A stretch of 36,291 bases of DNA, from NCBI GenBank assembly GCA_902619855.1, contig CACNGE010000016.1, positions 1-36,291 on the forward strand. Reading direction: 5' to 3'. Source of the stretch: an uncultured Bacteroidota bacterium. GTDB taxonomy: Bacteria; Bacteroidota; Bacteroidia; Flavobacteriales; Flavobacteriaceae. Below are positions 8,870 through 15,733 of this stretch, piece after piece. Both the position numbers and the translations under genes were made by a program. The notes beneath the pieces are model-generated. The model saw nothing but the letters and a program-made list of their open reading frames with translations, made no database searches and was not told the origin of the DNA. How positions within the stretch are numbered: the stretch's first letter is position 1; each line of letters starts with the position of its first letter.

Positions 8870-9502
8870 ATGACCCTCAAAAAATCTCTGTTCCTTATCG
8901 GTGTAGTGCTGGTGCTCGACCAGTGTTCAAAGTTTTATATCAAACTCAACTTTCCACTGAGTATTTACAGCTCAGATGCCATCGTTGACTGGGGATGGTT
9001 TCGCCTGATTTTTATTGAAAACAAAGGCATGGCATGGGGCACAAGATTTAGTGACTTTATTCCCTTTATTTCTGACGATACTGGCAAGCTCTTGCTATCA
9101 CTCATTCGCATCGCTGCTGTGAGTGTGATCGGCTATATGCTTTGGGACGCAATCAAAAAGCAGCAAAACAAGTTATTGCTAATTTCTGGTTGTCTGATCT
9201 TTGCTGGTGCGCTTGGCAATATCATCGATTCATTGTTTTACGGCCTTCTGTTTTCCAATAGTTATGGGCAAGTCGCTAGCCTTTTCCCTGAGGGTGGAGG
9301 TTATGCGCCTTTGTTTTTTGGGCATGTGGTCGATATGCTACAATTTCCCATGTTTACTTGGGTATGGCCTTCTTGGATGCCTTGGATTGGGGGTCAATCC
9401 TTTACTTTTTTTGAACCTGTTTTCAACCTTGCCGATACAGCCATCAGCACTGGGGTTGGGATTGTTCTTATTTTTAACAAGCGTATTTTTCCAAAAAATT
9501 AA
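8870..9502 (+). CDS. lspA: Lipoprotein signal peptidase (signal peptidase II)
   Basis: The 210-aa inner-membrane aspartyl protease removes signal peptides from diacylglyceryl-modified prolipoproteins. It has four hydrophobic segments. Family motifs are visible: LDQCSKFY near residue 16, IENKGMAWG (49-57), and the catalytic aspartates in GALGNIID (D120) and FNLADTAIS (D189). It is longer than the ~165-aa E. coli enzyme because the loop after the first catalytic Asp is extended (about residues 126-182, rich in G, P, W and F). Its substrates would include the lipoproteins encoded at 12798 and 34065. The TAA stop overlaps the convergent gene's stop by 4 nt, leaving no room for a terminator hairpin. 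Confidence 0.95.
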   Translation: MTLKKSLFLIGVVLVLDQCSKFYIKLNFPLSIYSSDAIVDWGWFRLIFIENKGMAWGTRFSDFIPFISDDTGKLLLSLIRIAAVSVIGYMLWDAIKKQQNKLLLISGCLIFAGALGNIIDSLFYGLLFSNSYGQVASLFPEGGGYAPLFFGHVVDMLQFPMFTWVWPSWMPWIGGQSFTFFEPVFNLADTAISTGVGIVLIFNKRIFPKN

Positions 9503-10062
9503 AACTCTATAATTTCTTCAGAATGGATGCAACTGTGAAGACGAATGTCTGTCGGATCACAGTCTGTGATTTCAGGGCAAGGGGGAAAATAAGACAGCCC
9601 AACAAAAACAGTTTGTGGTGAACACCTACTCAGAAATCGGTCATAAAACCCTTGGCCATATCCAACCCGTTGTCCCTTGCCATCGTACCCCAATAGCGGC
9701 ACAAAAACCAGGTCAATCGCACTGGGTTGTGTGGGTATTCCACCCATTGGTTCGGGAATACCGTAGGTGTTTGGTTGCAAGGCAGTTTCTGGAAAAATTT
9801 CCCAATGTGTCATCTGTTTGGTTGCGAAATTGGTTTGGGAGACAACCACCTTTTTATCCATGCCAAACAACAAATCAACCAACGCTTTGGTGTTGGGTTC
9901 TTTCTGTTTTTGAATGGATAAAAACAAATGCACAACCCCCACTCGGGAGAGGTCAAACACCTTGATATGCTTCATCAACCCCTCCTGCTTTTTTTGCATT
10001 TGTGAGGGGGTGAGCTGTTTGCGCAAATCTAGATGGTATCGTCGAGCCTCTGCTTTTGTCAT
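9499..10062 (-). CDS. fau: 5-formyltetrahydrofolate cyclo-ligase
   Basis: This 187-aa enzyme converts 5-formyl-THF to 5,10-methenyl-THF with ATP, returning a storage folate to one-carbon metabolism. The family features are NTYGIPEP (substrate/ATP region, about residue 100) and the glycine-rich VPLLGYDGKGQRVGYGQGFY block near residue 125, followed by DRFL. The ATG at 10062 is supported by the typical N-terminal TKAEARRYHLDLRKQL helix. It faces lspA convergently (overlapping stops) and is divergent from uvrC across 41 bp, so it is probably monocistronic. Confidence 0.94.
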   Translation of the reverse strand: MTKAEARRYHLDLRKQLTPSQMQKKQEGLMKHIKVFDLSRVGVVHLFLSIQKQKEPNTKALVDLLFGMDKKVVVSQTNFATKQMTHWEIFPETALQPNTYGIPEPMGGIPTQPSAIDLVFVPLLGYDGKGQRVGYGQGFYDRFLSRCSPQTVFVGLSYFPPCPEITDCDPTDIRLHSCIHSEEIIEF

Positions 10063-10071
10063 TGGTTTGGA

Positions 10072-10099
10072 TTGAACACAAATAAAATAATTAATTTCG
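10072..10099 (+). promoter_or_regulatory. Candidate uvrC promoter (TTG-N17-TAATTTCG)
   Basis: TTG at 10072-10074 and TAATTTCG at 10092-10099 have the spacing expected for a Bacteroidota -33/-7 pair, with one mismatch to TAnnTTTG. The -7 element ends 4 nt before the uvrC ATG, so the leader would be very short. Confidence 0.45.
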
Positions 10100-10103
10100 T
10101 CAC

Positions 10104-11912
10104 ATGCCGAAAGATGCGATAAAACTTCATGTGCAAGCCCTTCCCAATCAGCCAGGGGTATATCAGTTTTATGACAAACAAGAGAAAATTATTTATGTCG
10201 GCAAAGCTAAAAACCTCAAAAACAGGGTGTCCTCATATTTTCGAAAACAAGTCGATTCGAAAAAAACCCAAAGGCTCGTCAAGAATATCGTATCCTTCAA
10301 ACATATCGTTGTGCCGACCGAATCCGATGCATTGATTTTGGAAAACACCCTGATTAAAGAACATCAACCACGCTACAATATCCTGTTGAGAGACGATAAA
10401 ACCTATCCTTGGATCTGCATTAAAAATGAGGCTTTCCCAAGAGTATTCACTACCCGAAAAATCATTAAAGATGGGTCTGAGTATTTTGGACCGTTTACCA
10501 ATTTCAAAACTGTTCGTTTGCTGATGAATCTAATTCAAGAGCTCTATCAACTTCGAAACTGCTCTTATGATTTGCAAGAAGAGTCGATCCAAACCAAAAA
10601 CTATAAAGTCTGTTTGGAATATCATATCGGAAACTGCTTGGGTGGTTGTGTGGGCGAGCAAAGTCAGAGTGACTATGACCATCAAATCAATCAGATCAGG
10701 GCCCTATTGCATGGTAATTTTAGCGAGGCGATTCGAGGGTTTAAACAAAAAATGAAAGTTGCTGCTGATGTGCTTGACTATGAAGAAGCACAGAAGCAAA
10801 AAAATAAAATCGATATTTTAACCAATTATCAATCCAAATCTGCTGTGGTCAGTGCCACTATCAGCAATGTGGATGTGTGTACTGTGATCAGCGATGAACA
10901 TACTGCTTTTGTCAACTATCTTCATGTGGCATATGGGTCGATTGTTCGCTTTCACAACATGGAAATCAAAAAGAAACTGGAAGAAAGCGATGAGGATGTC
11001 CTTCGAGTGGTGGTGGTGGAGCTGCGCCGCCGATTTCAATCCACCTCCAAAGATGTAATCTTACCTGTTTTCATCGACTTGGGAGATGATATAAGCGTGA
11101 CTGTACCCCAAAAAGGAGAGAAAAAAAAGCTGTTGGACTTATCGTTGCGTAATGCCAAGCAAGGGCGTTTGGAGCAACTAAAACAAATCAAAATCTCTGA
11201 CCCACAGCAGCACACCAATCGTTTGCTCAATCAGATGAAAAAAGACCTTCGCCTACAAGTCCTTCCCGACCATATCGAGTGTTTTGACAACTCCAACATT
11301 CAGGGCAGTAACCCTGTTGCTGCCTGTGTGGTATTTCGCAACACCAAGCCTGCCAAAAAGGAGTATCGTCACTACATCATCAAAACAGTCACTGGTGCCA
11401 ATGACTATGCCTCGATGGAAGAGGTCATTTATCGTCGATACAAACGTCTTTTGGAAGAAAAACAAAGCCTCCCACAATTGATTGTGATCGATGGTGGTAA
11501 AGGGCAATTGAGCTCTGCTTTACTCAGTATTGATGCCCTAGGATTGCGCAACAAAATTGCAGTGATAGGCATTGCCAAACGACTTGAAGAAATCTATTAC
11601 CCAAACGACCCCATTCCAATGTACCTTGACAAACGATCTGAAACACTTAAAATTATTCAACAATTGCGAAACGAAGCCCATCGCTTTGGCGTGCGATTGC
11701 ATCGAAACAAAAGAAGCAAACATGCTGTTTCTTCCTCACTTGACAATATCCCCGGCATCGGAGAAAAAACAATCATCAAACTACTCAAAATGTTTAAGTC
11801 CGTCAAGCGAATCAAAGAAGCTGAGTTGAAAGATCTAGGTGCAGTGATTGGAACGGCAAAAGCCAAAGAACTTTATTCACATTTTCACCCCGTGAAAGAG
11901 AAGGCGAAATAA
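10104..11912 (+). CDS. uvrC: Excinuclease ABC subunit C
   Basis: This 602-aa protein has the full UvrC order. The GIY-YIG nuclease (residues ~14-95, QPGVYQFYDKQEKIIYVGKA) makes the 3' incision. A cysteine-containing segment (NCLGGCVGE) and the UVR/UvrB-binding helix pair (ADVLDYEEAQKQKNKIDIL, about 215-235) follow. The RNase H-like endonuclease half (IECFDNSNIQGSNPVA, LIVIDGGKGQLSSA) makes the 5' incision, and HhH motifs close it (LDNIPGIGEKTIIKLL). Length matches the family. It acts in nucleotide excision repair; UvrA and UvrB are not in this window. The ATG gives MPKDAIKLHVQALPNQPGVY, a usual start. Confidence 0.97.
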   Translation: MPKDAIKLHVQALPNQPGVYQFYDKQEKIIYVGKAKNLKNRVSSYFRKQVDSKKTQRLVKNIVSFKHIVVPTESDALILENTLIKEHQPRYNILLRDDKTYPWICIKNEAFPRVFTTRKIIKDGSEYFGPFTNFKTVRLLMNLIQELYQLRNCSYDLQEESIQTKNYKVCLEYHIGNCLGGCVGEQSQSDYDHQINQIRALLHGNFSEAIRGFKQKMKVAADVLDYEEAQKQKNKIDILTNYQSKSAVVSATISNVDVCTVISDEHTAFVNYLHVAYGSIVRFHNMEIKKKLEESDEDVLRVVVVELRRRFQSTSKDVILPVFIDLGDDISVTVPQKGEKKKLLDLSLRNAKQGRLEQLKQIKISDPQQHTNRLLNQMKKDLRLQVLPDHIECFDNSNIQGSNPVAACVVFRNTKPAKKEYRHYIIKTVTGANDYASMEEVIYRRYKRLLEEKQSLPQLIVIDGGKGQLSSALLSIDALGLRNKIAVIGIAKRLEEIYYPNDPIPMYLDKRSETLKIIQQLRNEAHRFGVRLHRNKRSKHAVSSSLDNIPGIGEKTIIKLLKMFKSVKRIKEAELKDLGAVIGTAKAKELYSHFHPVKEKAK

Positions 11913-11960
11913 AACTTCACATTTAACATTTTAACAAAACATCTTGTCAAGGGATTTTTT

Positions 11961-11968
11961 TAATTTTG
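11961..11968 (+). promoter_or_regulatory. Candidate -7 element, possibly giving a leaderless transcript
   Basis: TAATTTTG matches TAnnTTTG exactly and ends 6 nt before the ATG at 11975. If transcription starts about 7 nt downstream of the element, as is usual, the mRNA would begin at or next to the start codon. A TTG at 11944-11946 is only 14 nt upstream, short of the normal spacing. Confidence 0.35.
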
Positions 11969-11974
11969 TTATTG

Positions 11975-12805
11975 ATGTATTTGATTCGACATTTCATCCT
12001 TTTCCTCATTTTTTTTCCAGGGGCTATTGCCCAATCAAACACTGGCGACTCCATCCAACCCAATCGCATCGTTATAGATCAAAAGGTCAATGATGCTTTT
12101 CAAGATGGTGAATGGTTTCGATTTCGGATGCGCTATGGCTTTCTCAATGCCAGTTATGCAACAGCTACAGTCCGCGAAACAACCTTCAGAGACCAAGCTA
12201 TTTATCATGTTGCTGCAACTGGAAAAACAACAGGCTTTGCACGTTGGTTTTTTAAAGTCGATGACTACTTTGATAGTTATTTTGAAAAAGATATTGTTCG
12301 CCCCATTCGTTTTGTACGCAATGTTTCAGAGGGAAACTATAAACGTCATGTTGAAATTGACTTTGACCACAACACTCAATCGGGCATCATGCACGATTTA
12401 CTTAGAAAAACCAAAACTGAGATTAGCTTTGCCCCAAACCTTCAAGACCTGGTTTCTACCTTTTATTTTTTAAGAAACCATTTTGATTTAGAGGGGATTC
12501 AAGTTGGAGAGACTGCTTCCCTACATATGATTTATGATAAAAACCCATTTGCGTTTCGGTTTCGATTTCTGGGGTATGAAAACGTCAAAACCAAGTTTGG
12601 TCTGGTTCCTTGTGTCAAATTTCGGCCCTATGTTGAAGAAGGGCGAATTTTTAAAAAAGAGAGTGGACTGTCGCTTTGGGTAAGCAATGACAATAATAGA
12701 GTCCCCATTAAAGTAGTTGCAGAATTGAGCGTGGGTTCTCTCGACGTCGATTTAGTAGATTTTAAAGGTCTAAAATACCCCTTTAATATTATTGTAAATG
12801 AATAA
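11975..12805 (+). CDS. DUF3108 domain-containing exported protein
   Basis: A 276-aa protein with an N-terminal signal peptide (hydrophobic FILFLIFFPGAIAQ), then a DUF3108-type body: FQDGEWFRFRMRYGFLNASYAT, YHVAATGKTTGFARWFF, and a C-terminal barrel-like part (VPIKVVAELSVGSLDVDLVDF). Members are periplasmic or outer-membrane-associated proteins of unknown function. The first ATG in frame (11975) is preferred over two TTG codons upstream. The 3' end overlaps the M23 peptidase ATG by 8 nt, so both are probably translated from one message, suggesting an envelope role. No catalytic residues can be proposed. Confidence 0.85.
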   Translation: MYLIRHFILFLIFFPGAIAQSNTGDSIQPNRIVIDQKVNDAFQDGEWFRFRMRYGFLNASYATATVRETTFRDQAIYHVAATGKTTGFARWFFKVDDYFDSYFEKDIVRPIRFVRNVSEGNYKRHVEIDFDHNTQSGIMHDLLRKTKTEISFAPNLQDLVSTFYFLRNHFDLEGIQVGETASLHMIYDKNPFAFRFRFLGYENVKTKFGLVPCVKFRPYVEEGRIFKKESGLSLWVSNDNNRVPIKVVAELSVGSLDVDLVDFKGLKYPFNIIVNE

Positions 12806-14093
12806 ACACTTTATACTTTTGATTGTTTTGGCTGGTCTTGTTTCAGCCTGTGGATCACGTGCAGAACGTGAACCAGCAAAGCCAGTTGAACCACAAGTCT
12901 ATGAGTTTGGGTTTTTACTCAACGACTATCATGTGGTGAGAGATACTGTTGTTCGTGGAGATAGCTTTGGTGGGATTTTGGAAAAATATGGTATCTATTA
13001 TCCACAGATTTACAACATCAATACTGTTGCAAAAAAGGCATATAACTTTCGTAAAATCCGCACGGGAAGACCCTACACCATACTGCGCAGAAAGGACTCA
13101 TTGCAAACCCCCGAATTTTTGATTTATCAGCCCAGCGCGATTGACTATGTAACCGTCAGACTCACCGATTCTATATGGGCAAAAAAAGACCAAAAAAAAG
13201 TCAAGCTACTCGAACGCCAAGCCTGGGGCGTCATCAATAGCTCCTTGTATGAAACTCTCGACGAGCAAGGCCTCAGTCCACTGGTTGCCTATGATATGTC
13301 GGATATCTACGCCTGGACAATCGACTTCTTCCGCTTGGAAAAAGGCGACCGGTTCAAGGTGCTTTACACGGAGAAATATGTAAATGACTCTGTTTTTGTG
13401 GGGCACAACAGAGTGCATGCTGCTTATTTTGAGCATCGTGGAAAACCGATTTACGCCATCGAATTCGAATCGGATTCTGTCCGTGGAATCAATGAGTTTT
13501 TTGATGAAAAAGGGGGAAATCTTCGTCGTGCCTTTTTACGAGCACCTGTCAATTTTTCACGGATTTCATCTCGCTATAACACCAAACGTCGCATTGCTTA
13601 TTATGGTCATGTCAAACCCCATCTGGGAACAGACTTTGCTGCCCCTGTCGGTACGCCCATTCGCTCAACAGCATCAGGAACAGTCGTCAAGTCAGGCTAT
13701 ACTCGAGGGAATGGTAATTATGTAACCATCCGTCATAATGCAACCTACTCGACCCAGTACCTCCACATGAAAAAAAGAGGGGTTCGCGTGGGAGAATATG
13801 TCAATCAAGGGGATTATATCGGAACTGTCGGAATGACTGGATATACTTCAGGTCCGCATGTGTGCTATCGTTTTTGGAAAAATGGAAAACAGGTCGATCC
13901 GTTTAAAACCAAATTACCCGATGCCAAACCCATTGCAAGTGAATTGAAAGATGCATATTTGCAGCATATGATTCCGTGGAAGGACAAACTCGATTGCATT
14001 TATTTTGAAGAACAAAAAACGAATACCAATGCCATTACCAACAATCAATCCAACGACGACAGCAGCTTGGAAAAAACTACAGAAACACTGTAA
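12798..14093 (+). CDS. M23-family metallopeptidase lipoprotein (MepM-like)
   Basis: The 431-aa protein has a lipoprotein signal peptide (lipobox VSAC, Cys18). A LysM/OapA-like segment follows (VVRGDSFGGILEKYGIYY), then the C-terminal LytM/M23 domain (about residues 265-375). The zinc motif HLGTD (H275, D279) and YLHM (H323) are present. The usual HxH reads HVC (H354-V355-C356), so the third zinc ligand is cysteine. M23 enzymes cut peptidoglycan cross-bridges; MepM-like enzymes allow wall growth. The ATG is within the upstream gene (8-nt overlap) and the last 65 nt overlap pgi. Activity is likely but not certain given the H-to-C change. Confidence 0.9.
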   Translation: MNKHFILLIVLAGLVSACGSRAEREPAKPVEPQVYEFGFLLNDYHVVRDTVVRGDSFGGILEKYGIYYPQIYNINTVAKKAYNFRKIRTGRPYTILRRKDSLQTPEFLIYQPSAIDYVTVRLTDSIWAKKDQKKVKLLERQAWGVINSSLYETLDEQGLSPLVAYDMSDIYAWTIDFFRLEKGDRFKVLYTEKYVNDSVFVGHNRVHAAYFEHRGKPIYAIEFESDSVRGINEFFDEKGGNLRRAFLRAPVNFSRISSRYNTKRRIAYYGHVKPHLGTDFAAPVGTPIRSTASGTVVKSGYTRGNGNYVTIRHNATYSTQYLHMKKRGVRVGEYVNQGDYIGTVGMTGYTSGPHVCYRFWKNGKQVDPFKTKLPDAKPIASELKDAYLQHMIPWKDKLDCIYFEEQKTNTNAITNNQSNDDSSLEKTTETL

Positions 14094-15642
14094 AGAAACA
14101 CAGGGTGTTTCCCTGCAAAACCTTTTTGCGAATGACCCCAAACGGGGAGAGCAGTTTCACATTAGTTGGGAAGATTTTTATGTCGATTTTTCCAAAAATC
14201 ACCTGACGCAAGAGACCCTAGATCTATTGACTTCACTCGCAGAAGAATGCCAACTCAAAGAAGCGATGAATCACTACTTTGGTGGGTCGATGATCAACGC
14301 CACAGAAGGTAGAGCAGTTCTGCACACTGCCTTGCGTGCCCCTAGTAATCAGGATGTTCGAGTGGATAATGAAAATATTATTCCAAGCGTTCATGCCGTC
14401 ATCGATCAAATCAAAAGTTTTAGTCAAGGGGTGATTGACGGAAGCATTACCGGCAGCAACGGACAAGCTTTTACCGACGTCGTGAACATCGGCATCGGAG
14501 GTTCGGACTTGGGGCCTGTGATGATTACAGAAGCACTTGCATATTATAAAACCCATCTCAACTTGCACTTTATGTCCAACGTGGATGGGGATCATGTAAC
14601 TGAAGTTCTTCAAAATGTAAACCCAGAAACGACTCTGTTTGTGGTGGTGTCGAAGTCCTTTACCACCCAAGAAACCCTGAGCAATGCTACCACTGCTAAA
14701 CAGTGGCTGGTGGATGCCCTCGGAGAAAAAGCCGTGGCCGATCACTTTGTCGCGGTGTCGACCAATTTACAAATGATCAACGACTTTGGAATTGATCCCC
14801 AAAATGTGTTCCCAATGAACGATTGGGTTGGTGGGCGTTTTTCCTTGTGGAGCTCTGTCGGACTATCGATTGCCCTAGGTGTTGGTCCTGATCATTTTGA
14901 AGAACTTCTTCAAGGGGCTTACGCCATGGATACACATTTTGAGAACACGTCTTTGCATGAAAACATCCCTGTAGTCCTTGCGCTAATAACCTTGTGGTAC
15001 AACAATTTTTATGGAGCAGAAAGCGAAGCAATTATCCCTTACACCCAATACCTCCACCGACTGCCTGCCTACTTGCAACAAGGCATCATGGAGAGTAATG
15101 GGAAGAGTGTTGACCGGGAGGGCAATGCAGTTGACTATCAGACAGGAAATCTGATTTGGGGAGAGTCAGGCACCAATTCCCAACACGCCTTTTTTCAATT
15201 GATTCATCAAGGAACAAAGCTGATTCCTACACATTTTATTGGCTTTAAAAAACCCCTGCATGGCAAGCAAGATCACCACGACAAACTGATGGCAAACTTT
15301 TTTGCACAAACCGAAGCCTTGATGAAAGGGAAGTCGGAAGAAGTTGTTCGCAATGAAGGAGTCGATGAGTCCTTGGTGCCCTTTAAAGTCTTTACTGGGA
15401 ACAAGCCCTCAACAACACTGTTGATTGAAAAGCTAACACCCTTGAGTTTGGGTAAACTCGTCGCGATGTATGAGCACAAAATTTTTGTAGAGGGTATCCT
15501 TTGGAATATCTACAGTTACGACCAATGGGGCGTGGAACTGGGTAAGCAATTGGCGAGTACAATTTTAAAAGAAATTGTCAACAAAAAGGGGGGTGTACAC
15601 GATAGTTCAACTTCGAGTTTACTTCGTGTGTATAATCGTTAA
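14029..15642 (+). CDS. pgi: Glucose-6-phosphate isomerase
   Basis: The enzyme interconverts glucose-6-P and fructose-6-P. From the ATG at 14029 it is 537 aa. Family segments are INPTTTAAWKKLQKH at the N-terminus, NIGIGGSDLGP (phosphate loop), VVSKSFTTQETLSNA, the catalytic Glu in IMESNGKSVDREG, GTNSQHAFFQLIHQ, and the C-terminal signature ending SYDQWGVELGKQLA with a catalytic Lys nearby. The N-terminal INPTxTAAW homology requires a start inside the M23 gene, giving a real 65-nt out-of-frame overlap. A TTG at 14005 would add eight residues and is less likely. Confidence 0.96.
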   Translation: MPLPTINPTTTAAWKKLQKHCKETQGVSLQNLFANDPKRGEQFHISWEDFYVDFSKNHLTQETLDLLTSLAEECQLKEAMNHYFGGSMINATEGRAVLHTALRAPSNQDVRVDNENIIPSVHAVIDQIKSFSQGVIDGSITGSNGQAFTDVVNIGIGGSDLGPVMITEALAYYKTHLNLHFMSNVDGDHVTEVLQNVNPETTLFVVVSKSFTTQETLSNATTAKQWLVDALGEKAVADHFVAVSTNLQMINDFGIDPQNVFPMNDWVGGRFSLWSSVGLSIALGVGPDHFEELLQGAYAMDTHFENTSLHENIPVVLALITLWYNNFYGAESEAIIPYTQYLHRLPAYLQQGIMESNGKSVDREGNAVDYQTGNLIWGESGTNSQHAFFQLIHQGTKLIPTHFIGFKKPLHGKQDHHDKLMANFFAQTEALMKGKSEEVVRNEGVDESLVPFKVFTGNKPSTTLLIEKLTPLSLGKLVAMYEHKIFVEGILWNIYSYDQWGVELGKQLASTILKEIVNKKGGVHDSSTSSLLRVYNR

Positions 15643-15696
15643 TGAATTGTTGAGAAATCCATAGCAATTTGTTAACATCATCACTTGACTAAGTTA

Positions 15697-15704
15697 TAAA
15701 TTTG
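15697..15704 (+). promoter_or_regulatory. -7 element of the second TonB receptor gene
   Basis: TAAATTTG is an exact TAnnTTTG match, 29 nt upstream of the ATG at 15734. TTTG at 15668-15671 is a possible -33 element, but the 25-nt spacer is longer than usual. The position fits a dedicated promoter separating the receptor from pgi. Confidence 0.55.
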
Positions 15705-15733
15705 TATCACTAAATAATTAACTTTTTAATTTT

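Noticed and set aside
14005-14028. TTG start for pgi adding eight residues
   Set aside because: The ATG at 14029 starts directly before the conserved Pgi N-terminus; the extension matches nothing.
14233-14745. 170-aa minus-strand ORF opposite pgi
   Set aside because: It overlaps conserved pgi coding sequence throughout and has no family motifs.
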